From Candidatus Leptofilum gracile (lineage in GTDB: Bacteria > Chloroflexota > Anaerolineae > Promineifilales > Promineifilaceae): a DNA stretch of 64,000 nucleotides. Below the pieces are notes generated by a model, which saw only the letters and a program-made list of their open reading frames with translations, had not been told where the DNA came from and ran no database searches. The position numbers were made by a program, and so were the translations under genes. Location of the stretch: contig JADJOJ010000010.1 in NCBI GenBank assembly GCA_016713825.1, positions 682,001 through 746,000 on the forward strand, read 5' to 3'. Position 1 is the first letter of the stretch. Each line of letters begins with the position of its first letter. Below are positions 15,582 through 23,850 of this stretch, one piece after another.

Positions 15582-17494
15582 GGCGGCAGCACTGGTTTTT
15601 GGTGGCGGCGACGCTGACGCTGCTGCTGGCAGCCTTTTTTCGCCTCTGGCTGCTCAGCGACGTGCCGCCTGGCCTGGCCCAGGATGAGGTGCTGGATGCG
15701 GGGATGCCGGCGTATATTTTGGCGGGGAACCACGCCTTTTTCTTTCGCCAGGGTTTTGGCCACGAGCCGCTGTACCATTACTTTGGCATCCCGTTTTACC
15801 TGGCGCTGGGGGAAAATGTGTTGGCGGCGCGGCTCCCGGCGGTGACGCTGGGGCTGCTGCTGGTGGCGCTGACGCTGCGCTGGGCCAGGCGGGAATTTGG
15901 TTCGGGAACGGCCGTTCTCGCTGGCCTCGGTCTGGCCATTAGCTGGTGGCCGATTGTGTTTAGCCGGGTGGGCATCCGGCCGATTTTGGAGCCGGTGCTG
16001 TTGGTGCTGTTTGCCTGGTTTTGGCCGAAACGGCCGTATCTGGCTGGCCTGTTTTTGGGATTGAGTGTGTACAGCTACACGGGGGCGCGGGTGGTTTTTG
16101 CCATTCCTGCCTTGTTGGCTTTTTATTCATTTTTGACGCGAAGGGGCAAAGGGGAAAAAGGGGGAAAGGAGGTGAGGGGGGCGGTGATTGTGTTGGGCGT
16201 GGCGCTGGTGGTGGCGCTGCCGCTGTTTTTGACGCTGCGGGCAGACCCCACGTTGCAGCAGCGGGTGGACCAGCTGGCCGGGCCGCTGGAAGCGCTGCAA
16301 GATGGGGATGCGGGGCCAATTTTAGAGAGCGTGGTGAACACGCTGGGGGTTTTTAGCTTTACGGGCGATCCGCGCTGGACCTACACGCTGCCCGAACGGC
16401 CGTTGTTTGATTGGGGAACGGCCGTTTTCTTTTACGGCGGCTTGCTGGTAGCCCTGTGGCGCTGGCGGCAGCCGAAGTTTGCCTTGGTGCTCATCTGGCT
16501 GGGGGTGACACTGCTTCCCAGTGCGGTGACGCCGCAGTCGCCCAGTACGGTGCGGCTGGTGGGGGCGCTGCCGGTGGTGTACGTATTGCTGGGGGTGGGG
16601 GGGACGGCCGTTTACCAATTCCTGGTGAATAAAAAACTGTTTCGGGGATTGGAACGGCCGCTGCTGGCGGTGGTGCTGGTGGCGCTGTTGGCCGTCAACG
16701 TCTACCGTACGGTGAACGATGGCTTTGTGCGCTGGCCCCAGGCCGAAACGACCCGGCTGAACCATTACCAGACGGTGCTGCTGGATATTGCCCGGCACTG
16801 GCGGGAAAATCCGGCAGAAAACCTGGTGGTGGCCGACGCTTTTTTTGAGCCGATTGATCGGGATTCCCTGATTTTTAACCTGGGCAATAATCCACAGGCG
16901 CGCTGGGTGCAGACGGGACCAGCGGTGGCGGGGGCGGTGGTGTGGCCTGTGGGGGGGAACGGCCGTCTCTACGTGCCCGAATTTGCTCCCATTCATCCCA
17001 CTTTATTGGCATCGGCCGGTCTTTCTCAGGAACCATTGTTCCGTAGTGAGGCAGAACCTTCGTTTGCCGTTTATGCGCTGCCGGAACGGCCGTTGTTTTC
17101 GGGGACACGCTTAAACCCCGAGGTCTCATTCGACAACCTCATTACCCTGGAAGGGTACACGCTCTACCCCCTGGAATCTGAAAAAATTCTGCATTTGATC
17201 ACTTTGTGGCGGGTGGATGCACCCTTGCCGCCTGATCTGAGAGCGTTTATCCATCTGGTGGATGAAGGGGGTCATTTAGTCGCTCAACATGATGGTTTTG
17301 ATGCGGCTTCTGCCGAGTTGCAAATTGGCGATCGCGTAATTCAACACCATGTGATTGATTTAAATAATATGTCTGGGTCGCTTCAATTGTACGCCGGATT
17401 GTATACGCTGCATGATCAAGTTCGGCTAAAACCTGTTGGCCAGAGTATGGAAATCGTCGTTTTAGGGGCAGGTATCAACATTGACGAAAAATAA
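15578..17494 (+). CDS. GT39/ArnT-like membrane glycosyltransferase with C-terminal beta-sandwich domain
   Basis: 638 residues. The ATG at 15578 overlaps the previous stop by 4 bases. The acid motif is DVPPGLAQDEVLDAGMPAY, followed by GFGHEPLYHYFGIPFYL, then SWWPIVFSRVGIRPILEPVL. It is a close paralogue of the gene before it, and the pair probably arose by tandem duplication. The C-terminal domain (about 515-625) reads LITLWRVDAPLPPDLRAFIH ... LQLYAGLYTLHDQVRLKP. From about 17000 onward the codons become more AT-rich than in the N-terminal half. A lysine/glycine-rich loop at 16139-16185 (RRGKGEKGGKEVRG) comes from G-rich repeats. Confidence 0.86.
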   Translation: MRRQHWFLVAATLTLLLAAFFRLWLLSDVPPGLAQDEVLDAGMPAYILAGNHAFFFRQGFGHEPLYHYFGIPFYLALGENVLAARLPAVTLGLLLVALTLRWARREFGSGTAVLAGLGLAISWWPIVFSRVGIRPILEPVLLVLFAWFWPKRPYLAGLFLGLSVYSYTGARVVFAIPALLAFYSFLTRRGKGEKGGKEVRGAVIVLGVALVVALPLFLTLRADPTLQQRVDQLAGPLEALQDGDAGPILESVVNTLGVFSFTGDPRWTYTLPERPLFDWGTAVFFYGGLLVALWRWRQPKFALVLIWLGVTLLPSAVTPQSPSTVRLVGALPVVYVLLGVGGTAVYQFLVNKKLFRGLERPLLAVVLVALLAVNVYRTVNDGFVRWPQAETTRLNHYQTVLLDIARHWRENPAENLVVADAFFEPIDRDSLIFNLGNNPQARWVQTGPAVAGAVVWPVGGNGRLYVPEFAPIHPTLLASAGLSQEPLFRSEAEPSFAVYALPERPLFSGTRLNPEVSFDNLITLEGYTLYPLESEKILHLITLWRVDAPLPPDLRAFIHLVDEGGHLVAQHDGFDAASAELQIGDRVIQHHVIDLNNMSGSLQLYAGLYTLHDQVRLKPVGQSMEIVVLGAGINIDEK

Positions 17495-17543
17495 ACCCCT
17501 GGGTATATTTGCTTCTTAATAATTGTTGGATCCTGGAGGAAAA

Positions 17544-19154
17544 ATGGAGCTTAATAAGAAAAAACCGGATACAGCCAAAGGGCATTTCAAGGTGTTACTG
17601 ACGTTTATTTTTGCGATCGTCGGTTTGTCACTAATGATTCAGGCTCTGGCTATGTCCAAATCGGGGGGGACGGAGCGAGCTTTTGCTCAAGGGCCTGTTA
17701 TCACGCCCACGTTGACCACAGAAGAGAAAATTCAGGCTTACATTGATGCCCATATTATCGCTGGCGACGTTATGCCAGAGGAAATCCCAGGGCAGGCAGC
17801 CGGTCAGGTGACCCCTGATGAGAGTCAGAGTATTGCTTCTTTGGCTGCGGCCTGGAGTGGCAACCAGGTGCTTGTGGGTAGTCCTGGCGCGGTGGTTACA
17901 TACACGTTAACGCTGTCCAACACTGGCACAGAAAATGACGCTTATGATATTACCATTTCTTCGGCCTGGGCATCTTCGCTGTCCGATACAACGGTATCAG
18001 TGAACAGCGGTAATTCCACCCCAATTAGCGTGGGTATTACTATCCCCGGCGGTGCGGCGACGAGTGATTCGAACACTGCAACCGTTACGGCAACGTCCCA
18101 GGCTGATGCGTTGGTTACTGCTTCTATCGTGCTTACAACAACTGCCGGCTCAGAAGTGACCTATCTGCCGTTGATTTTCAAGGCACTTACGGCACCCACC
18201 TTGTCGGCAACACGGCCTAACAGTGCCAATGATTGGCAGCTAAACTGGGTGCATAATAGCGCATCTGGCGTGACGGGGTACGAACTACAGCAATCCCAGG
18301 ACCCGACGTTTACGACAGGTGTGACAAACTTCACGGTAGGCAGCAGCGTTTTCAGCCAGGTGATTGACTCAATTCAACCATCGGCTAACAACGTTTATCA
18401 CTATCGCGTGCGGGCTGTAGGGAGTGGGCAATCTAGCCCCTGGTCATCTACCGTAACGGTTGCCGGTGCATACTACGATGATTTTAAGAGTAACCAGACA
18501 GATTGGTCTGGCTCAAGTTTGAAAGAAGGTTTACGCCGTTTGACCTTTATTGAAAAAGTAGACTCCTGGTATGAAAACAACGACTGGTTAATCATTCGTG
18601 TTGAAGATTCCTGGGACTGGGCGATTGCCAGCCCGATGATGCCTGCACCCGAACCGCCGTACGTGATCGAGTTCCGCTCGCAGCCAGCGAACCTGGGTAA
18701 CCTTGTGTCTCATGGTGTGGTATTTGGTGGTGATTGGACCGGCGCACCCTGCCCAGACTGGAGTTCTTTGAACGGCGTGTATGCACATACCAATTGTTTC
18801 AACCATTTTTACAACACAAATTTGATCTGGTCTTCTAGCACAGATTTGACCTTGTTGTGGGAACGTGTTGACACGCTTGTTTACTGCCCCAACTGTGGCG
18901 GTAGCCCGTTAAAACGTTTGGGTGATGTGCCGCCTGCGCTGCCGTTCCACCCCAATGCAAATGATTGGAACAACTATCGCATTGAGGTGCGTGCATCGGG
19001 CATTAAGTTTTTCCTGAATGGTAGCTTGCGGTATACCTATAACGATACGCGTTGGATAAATGATCCGTACTTTGGCGTGTTTGCTTCGACCGATGAGTAC
19101 AGTAATTCGACCTGGCGCTATGAGTATTTCCGGGTAACTCCGCTGGACAATTAG
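17544..19154 (+). CDS. Secreted multidomain protein: CARDB/NEW3-like, FN3 and concanavalin-like lectin domains
   Basis: 536 residues from the ATG at 17544, with GGAGG 6 bases upstream. A signal anchor (VLLTFIFAIVGLSLMIQALA, residues about 18-37) is followed by a low-complexity stretch. About 105-210 is a beta-sandwich of the NEW3/DUF11 kind (VTYTLTLSNTGTENDAYDI). The segment YLPLIFK lies near 215. An FN3 module follows (NDWQLNWVHNSASGVTGYEL ... HYRVRAVG), then a C-terminal concanavalin-like/LamG or 3-keto-disaccharide-hydrolase-like domain (NNYRIEVRASGIKFFLNGSL). It probably binds polysaccharide at the cell surface. The gene has lower GC than its neighbours and contains no ACGGCCGT at all, which suggests a different history. 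A terminator follows directly. Confidence 0.8.
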   Translation: MELNKKKPDTAKGHFKVLLTFIFAIVGLSLMIQALAMSKSGGTERAFAQGPVITPTLTTEEKIQAYIDAHIIAGDVMPEEIPGQAAGQVTPDESQSIASLAAAWSGNQVLVGSPGAVVTYTLTLSNTGTENDAYDITISSAWASSLSDTTVSVNSGNSTPISVGITIPGGAATSDSNTATVTATSQADALVTASIVLTTTAGSEVTYLPLIFKALTAPTLSATRPNSANDWQLNWVHNSASGVTGYELQQSQDPTFTTGVTNFTVGSSVFSQVIDSIQPSANNVYHYRVRAVGSGQSSPWSSTVTVAGAYYDDFKSNQTDWSGSSLKEGLRRLTFIEKVDSWYENNDWLIIRVEDSWDWAIASPMMPAPEPPYVIEFRSQPANLGNLVSHGVVFGGDWTGAPCPDWSSLNGVYAHTNCFNHFYNTNLIWSSSTDLTLLWERVDTLVYCPNCGGSPLKRLGDVPPALPFHPNANDWNNYRIEVRASGIKFFLNGSLRYTYNDTRWINDPYFGVFASTDEYSNSTWRYEYFRVTPLDN

Positions 19155-19183
19155 TTAGCCAATTAGAGTTTTGAGATTTTTTG

Positions 19184-19219
19184 AAACCTCGGAGGGATTT
19201 TGTTTCCTTCCGAGGTTTT
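19184..19219 (+). terminator. Rho-independent terminator
   Basis: The arms AAACCTCGGAGGGA and TCCTTCCGAGGTTT (13 of 14 pairs) have an 8-base loop, followed by a T-rich tail. It lies 30 bases past the stop of the secreted-protein gene and before the start of the next gene at 19244. Confidence 0.8.
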
Positions 19220-19243
19220 GTTATTTGCGGGAAGAGGGAACAG

Positions 19244-21598
19244 GTGCTTCGACTGGTTAGGTGGAGGATTTGGGCTGGGCCTGCCTTGTTTTTGTTGTTT
19301 TTTGGCTTAAGTGTGGCAAATCTTGCCCAATTGTCCCCTACTTTTGATGAACAAGGGTTTATTACGCGTGGTTTGGGTTACCTGCGTGGTGAAAACAGGC
19401 AGATGCGCGTGGGGCACCCGCTTGGCCTCAATGCGCTAAATGCGTCTCTGCTGGTGGAGGATGAATCGGTTCAACTGCCGGTGGCCGATCCTTCTTGGGA
19501 ATTGATCAATTTTCACCGACCCTCTGAGCTGTTTTTGTGGGAAATTGGCAATGATGTGAGCCAGGTGATGTTTCTGGCTCGGCTGCCGACAGTTTGGCTG
19601 GGTTTGTTTTTAATTGCGGTTGTGGGGCGGTGGGCGTTTGCGCTAACGCGCAGCCAGTTTGCCGCTTTTGTGGCGATGGTTCTGATAGGATTGGACCCAA
19701 ATTTATTGGCCAACGGCCGTCTCGCTACCACCGATTTTGGCCTGGCAACCTTTGCTTTTTTGGCCGGGTTTTTGCTGTGGCGCTTTGGGCAACGGCCGTC
19801 CTGGTCACGCGCGGTGTGGGCAGGGGTGGGCTTTGGCCTGCTGCAAAATACCAAGTTCACGGCGGGCTTGTTTGTGCCGCTTTTTGCGCTGGTGCTGCTG
19901 CTTTTTATTGCCAACTGGCATTTTTACCGCAGAAAACGCGGCGCGCGCCGAGAGTTTTCTTTGTTGTTTAGCCGACAGTCGCCGCTGGTGATGCTGCTGG
20001 TGGCATACCCGCTGGCAGCATTTTTAACGCTGTGGGCCGCCTATGGCTTCCAGATTGGTACGCTGCCAGACAATTTGCCCACGCTGCCGCAGCTGTCTGG
20101 CCTTACCCTGCCGCTGTCGCACCATTTGGAGCAGCTGTTGGACATTGGCGGGCGGCTGCAAAAAAGCACCCCCGCATTTTTGGCGGGCAGTTATTCAGAC
20201 AGCGGCTGGTGGCATTACTTCCCGGTGGCCTTTTTGCTTAAGACGCCGCTGCCGACGTTGATTTTGCTGATAACGGCCGTTGCCAGCCTCATTTGGCTGG
20301 CAGCGCGGCGAAAGCTGGCCGGGCGCTGGCTGACGCTGGCGGCGCTGCTGATTCCTCCCCTGGGCTACTTTGGCATCGCCCTGACCACCGACATCAACCT
20401 GGGCTACCGCCACTTGCTGCCGGTGCTGCCGTTTTTTGCCGTCTTCATTGCGGCGGCGCTGGCCTGGTTGGCCGACGATTTGCCGCAGCAGCAGCGGCCT
20501 GGCCAGCTGGCGGTTGTGGGGCTGCTGGTCTGGTTGGGGGGCAGCACCGTCTGGCTTGCGCCCCACTACCTGGCGTTTTTTAACGCCCTGGCCGGAGGGC
20601 CGGATGGCGGTTGGCGCTACCTGGTGGACAGCAACATTGATTGGGGCCAGGATTTAGGCGGCTTGAAGGATTGGCTGGATGAAAACGGCGTCGATCAGGT
20701 GTGGCTGAGCTATTTTGGTGAAGGGCGGCCTGAATATTATGGCATCAACTTTATTGGGCTAGACAGCTTCCCGCCCCGGTTGATGAACCCGCAGGCACGG
20801 CCGTTTTACCCCCATGATCCCGCCCCTGGCATCTACGCCATCAGCGCCACCAATCTGCAAGGTGTGCACTTTGCCAATCACGACCAGTTTGCCTGGTTCC
20901 GCGACAAAGAAACGCTGGACAAAATTGGCTACAGCATTTTCATTTACGAGGTGACACCACGCGGCGAGCCGACTGACGTGGTGCTGGCTGGCGTGCAGCT
21001 GGATGAAATCGAGCCGGAAGATTTTGCCCTTTTTCAGACCAATCAGATCGTGCCTCACTGGTTGTATGATCAGGCTGCTTTTTTGCAGCCCGGCGCTGAT
21101 GCGTTTTGGCTGGTTGTGGGGTCTGATTTTGGGCCAGGTTGGGATGTTGAAGCTGAACTTGTCGGCCACAACGCCCGGTACGCAATTTATCAGCTGCAAA
21201 ATGAAGGGGGGGAAACGGCCGTTTCCCAAAGCTTCAGGCTCGCCGACAACAAAATTGAGTTCCTGGGTGGCACTGAATTGAGCCAGCAATCAGATGCCAT
21301 TCGGCTGACGACCCGCTGGCGTAACGAAACAGGCCCCGTGCCCTTAAAAATTTACGTTCATTTGCTGGATGCCTCCGGCCAGATTGTCAGTCAGTGGGAT
21401 GGGTTGGATGCTGCCTGGGAAGGGTGGCGTGCGGGTGATAGGCTGCGGCAGCAGCATGACTTGCTGCTGCCAGCCCCGTTACCTGTGGGGCGCTACCAGC
21501 TTCATGTTGGCCTGTATGATCCGGAAACGGCCGTTCGCTGGCAAACGGCTGCGGGCACAGATTTTGTAGCAGTGGGTACGATTGAGGTGGAACCATGA
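19244..21598 (+). CDS. GT39-like membrane glycosyltransferase with C-terminal beta-sandwich domain
   Basis: 784 residues. The frame extends upstream to TTG 19181, but that would run through a terminator hairpin. GTG 19244 with GAGG 7 bases upstream is preferred. Belongs to the 'DEQ / DSNxDWGQD' subgroup: SPTFDEQGFITRGLGYL, GHPLGLNALNASLLVEDES, ANGRLATTDFG, YFPVAFLLKTPLPTLIL, GYRHLLPVLPF and VDSNIDWGQDLGGLKDWLD. The C-terminal domain spans about 680-780 (IRLTTRWRNETGPVPLKIYV ... GRYQLHVGLYDPETAVRW). Its stop overlaps the next start (ATGA, 21595-21598). Probable polyprenyl-phosphate-sugar transferase acting outside the membrane. Confidence 0.87.
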   Translation: MLRLVRWRIWAGPALFLLFFGLSVANLAQLSPTFDEQGFITRGLGYLRGENRQMRVGHPLGLNALNASLLVEDESVQLPVADPSWELINFHRPSELFLWEIGNDVSQVMFLARLPTVWLGLFLIAVVGRWAFALTRSQFAAFVAMVLIGLDPNLLANGRLATTDFGLATFAFLAGFLLWRFGQRPSWSRAVWAGVGFGLLQNTKFTAGLFVPLFALVLLLFIANWHFYRRKRGARREFSLLFSRQSPLVMLLVAYPLAAFLTLWAAYGFQIGTLPDNLPTLPQLSGLTLPLSHHLEQLLDIGGRLQKSTPAFLAGSYSDSGWWHYFPVAFLLKTPLPTLILLITAVASLIWLAARRKLAGRWLTLAALLIPPLGYFGIALTTDINLGYRHLLPVLPFFAVFIAAALAWLADDLPQQQRPGQLAVVGLLVWLGGSTVWLAPHYLAFFNALAGGPDGGWRYLVDSNIDWGQDLGGLKDWLDENGVDQVWLSYFGEGRPEYYGINFIGLDSFPPRLMNPQARPFYPHDPAPGIYAISATNLQGVHFANHDQFAWFRDKETLDKIGYSIFIYEVTPRGEPTDVVLAGVQLDEIEPEDFALFQTNQIVPHWLYDQAAFLQPGADAFWLVVGSDFGPGWDVEAELVGHNARYAIYQLQNEGGETAVSQSFRLADNKIEFLGGTELSQQSDAIRLTTRWRNETGPVPLKIYVHLLDASGQIVSQWDGLDAAWEGWRAGDRLRQQHDLLLPAPLPVGRYQLHVGLYDPETAVRWQTAAGTDFVAVGTIEVEP

Positions 21599-23430
21599 GC
21601 CGCGAGCGTGCCGTGCTGCTGCTGATTGTGCTGTTGGCCGCTTTCCTGCGGTTATGGCAGTTAGAGGCGCTGCCACCCGGCCTGTACCATGATGAAGCGT
21701 ACAACGGGCTGGATGCGCTCTCGCTAGTGCAGGGCAAAACGTTCCCCCAATTTTATGAAGGGTGGGAGCTGTACGCCCAGGAAGCCCACGGCGAGAATCC
21801 GCCAGAGCCCACCCGCTGGCCGATCTTTTTTGAGGGCAATTACGGCCGTGAGCCGCTGCACATTTACCTGATGGCCCTCTCCATCTGGCTGTTGGGTCCG
21901 ACGCCGTTGGCCATTCGCCTGGTGCCTGCCCTGTCTGGCGTGCTGGCGGTGCTGCTCACTTATTTTGCGGCCAAAGCGTTGCTAAACCAACCGGGTGGCA
22001 CGGTCAGGAGACCGGCCACAGCCAAAGTCGATCAATCGCCAATCGCCAATCTCCAATCTCACGCACCGCTGCTTGCTGCATTTTTCCTGGCAATTTTGGT
22101 GCCTGCCATCCACTTTAGCCGCTTCGGCCTGCGGGCGATGCTGTTTGTACCGGTGGAAATGCTCACCGTCCTCTTCTTTTGGCGCGGCTACAACTTGAGT
22201 CAGATCACCCCATCACCTGTTCACCCGCGTTCAAAAAACGCCATCACCCGTTCATTTTTACTCGCTGGCTTTTTCCTCGGCCTGGGCATTTACATTTACG
22301 CGGCGGCGCGACTGTTTCCGCTGCTTTTTGGGCTGTTTGTGCTGTTTTGGGCGTGGCGCGATTGGGCCAGCCTGCGCCGAAATTTGCTGAATGTGGGGGG
22401 AATGGCGGTGGTATCGTTGGTGACGGCGCTGCCGCTCTTATATTTTTTCTGGCGCTACCCGTACTTTTTTGTCTTTCGTATTGCCTACGTGGCCAATCGG
22501 GGGCTGGGCACGGTGGAAGATCGCCCGCTGCTGACCTGGCTGCTGAATGTGGGCCGGGTGGTGCGCGGTCTGTACTGGCAGGGGGAGACCCATTTGCGCC
22601 ATAATTTGCCGGGACGGCCGTATCTCGATCCCCTCCAGGCCATCTTCTTCACCCTGGGGCTGGTAGACACCCTGCGCCACAAGCTGAACCCGCGCACCAT
22701 CTTTTTGCTGCTCTGGCTGCTGGTGATGCTGCTGCCCACCATCATGAGCGGCGACGCGCCCCACTTTGGTCGCATGACTGGGGCAGCCGGGCCGGTGGCG
22801 ATTGTGGCGGCGGTGGGGGCGGTGTGGCTGGGCGAATGGTTAATGGTAAATGGTAAAAGGTTAATGGTTAATGGCGGGCAGCCACCTAAAGTTTTCCACT
22901 TTTCTTTTTACTTGTTACTACTTATCGGCAGCCTGAGCTTCACCCTTCGCGACTACTTCGTCCGCTACGCCAGCCATCCCCAGCTGACGGCCGATTTTTA
23001 CCTGCCAGAATGGGAATTGGGCCAGTTTGCGGCGGCGCAGCCGGAGGGAACGGTGCTGTACCTTTCGCCCACGCAGGAGGAGATGGCCACGATTTATTTT
23101 GCGCTGGCCGATCCTGAGGGGCTGCAATCGTACTCAGGGACGGGGGCGTTGGTGCCGGTGGGCAGGCCGGGGGAAACGGCCGTTTACCTGGTGCGCCCGG
23201 CAAACGAGGCCAACTGGCAGCGGTTAACTAGCTTGTTTCCGCAGGCCGAAATTGACCAATCACGCCCCGATGCCTGGGTGATGACCGTACCCAACAGCGC
23301 GGCGCAAGCCGTCGCTGCTGTGGTTGAGCAGCCACGCCCGCACGCCTTTCGCGGGCCAAATCCAGCTGGTGGGGTATGCGGCGCACTGGGAAGAAAATCA
23401 CCTGTTGGTGACTCTGGTTTGGCAGGCTGA
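21595..23430 (+). CDS. GT39/ArnT-like membrane glycosyltransferase, C-terminus lost to a frameshift
   Basis: 611 residues as read; about residues 1-580 are the true product. The N-terminal acid motif is LPPGLYHDEAYNGLDALSLV, with NYGREPLHIYLMALSIWLL, then FSRFGLRAMLFVPVEML. The last 30 residues (after EQPRP) have no family character, while the missing C-terminal sandwich continues in the +1 frame from about 23342. One extra base near 23335-23341 (CCCGC) would explain this. A cytoplasmic loop contains translated dispersed repeats at 22001-22060. Two further loops (22205-22260 and 22838-22882) hold CACCCGTTCA-like and TTAATGG-like words. ATGA coupling to the previous gene. Confidence 0.8.
   Translation: MSRERAVLLLIVLLAAFLRLWQLEALPPGLYHDEAYNGLDALSLVQGKTFPQFYEGWELYAQEAHGENPPEPTRWPIFFEGNYGREPLHIYLMALSIWLLGPTPLAIRLVPALSGVLAVLLTYFAAKALLNQPGGTVRRPATAKVDQSPIANLQSHAPLLAAFFLAILVPAIHFSRFGLRAMLFVPVEMLTVLFFWRGYNLSQITPSPVHPRSKNAITRSFLLAGFFLGLGIYIYAAARLFPLLFGLFVLFWAWRDWASLRRNLLNVGGMAVVSLVTALPLLYFFWRYPYFFVFRIAYVANRGLGTVEDRPLLTWLLNVGRVVRGLYWQGETHLRHNLPGRPYLDPLQAIFFTLGLVDTLRHKLNPRTIFLLLWLLVMLLPTIMSGDAPHFGRMTGAAGPVAIVAAVGAVWLGEWLMVNGKRLMVNGGQPPKVFHFSFYLLLLIGSLSFTLRDYFVRYASHPQLTADFYLPEWELGQFAAAQPEGTVLYLSPTQEEMATIYFALADPEGLQSYSGTGALVPVGRPGETAVYLVRPANEANWQRLTSLFPQAEIDQSRPDAWVMTVPNSAAQAVAAVVEQPRPHAFRGPNPAGGVCGALGRKSPVGDSGLAG
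22001..22060. repeat. Two dispersed repeats fused inside a coding region
   Basis: 22001-22022 is identical over 22 bases to the right arm and flank of the 7756-7777 element. It is followed directly by CAATCGCC/CAATCTC words as in the intergenic repeats at 28001, 59489 and 61280. The block is translated as VRRPATAKVDQSPIANLQSH in a loop of the membrane protein. Confidence 0.7.
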
Positions 23431-23695
23431 AGCGGAGATGGCGCACTCATTTACCGCGTTTGTGCATGTGCTGGATGGCCAAAGCCAAATGCTGGCCCAG
23501 GCAGATCGGCAGCCTGCCGGGTACCCGACCTCAGACTGGCTGCCTGGCGAACTGGTTGTTGATACGTTTACCGTGACGCTGCCGGAGGAAATGCCGCCCG
23601 GTCCCTACACAGTGCAGACCGGGTTTTATGATCTGGCGACGTTGGTGAACTTGGGGGATACGGCCGTACTCACTACGCTTGATGAACGGCCGTAA
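23342..23695 (+). CDS. Out-of-frame C-terminal beta-sandwich domain of the preceding glycosyltransferase
   Basis: This is the missing end of the 21595 gene, about 117 residues in the next frame. It reads TPFAGQIQLVGYAAHWEEN, LVTLVWQAEAEMAHSFTAFV, HVLDGQSQMLAQADRQPAG, DWLPGELVVDT and GPYTVQTGFYDLATL, the full shared domain of this locus. It has no start of its own with a ribosome site, so it is not likely to be a separate gene. Either a sequencing indel or a recent mutation splits it from its enzyme. Confidence 0.7.
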   Translation, partial: TPFAGQIQLVGYAAHWEENHLLVTLVWQAEAEMAHSFTAFVHVLDGQSQMLAQADRQPAGYPTSDWLPGELVVDTFTVTLPEEMPPGPYTVQTGFYDLATLVNLGDTAVLTTLDERP

Positions 23696-23850
23696 ACGCC
23701 CCTGCTTCGGTCCCAAAGAGACGTTGTTTCCGGCTATAGGCCATTTGGGCATCCCATTGTTTCCTGCTAGAATTTTCAGCTTTGTGGCCTCGGGTGTTTA
23801 CGGCGCATCCAAACCACGCAATTTACAGACAGTAACGATACGATCAAACA

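Noticed and set aside
19181..19243. N-terminal extension of the 19244 transferase from TTG 19181
   Set aside because: It would be encoded by a Rho-independent terminator hairpin and gives no membrane-protein-like sequence. GTG 19244 has a ribosome site.
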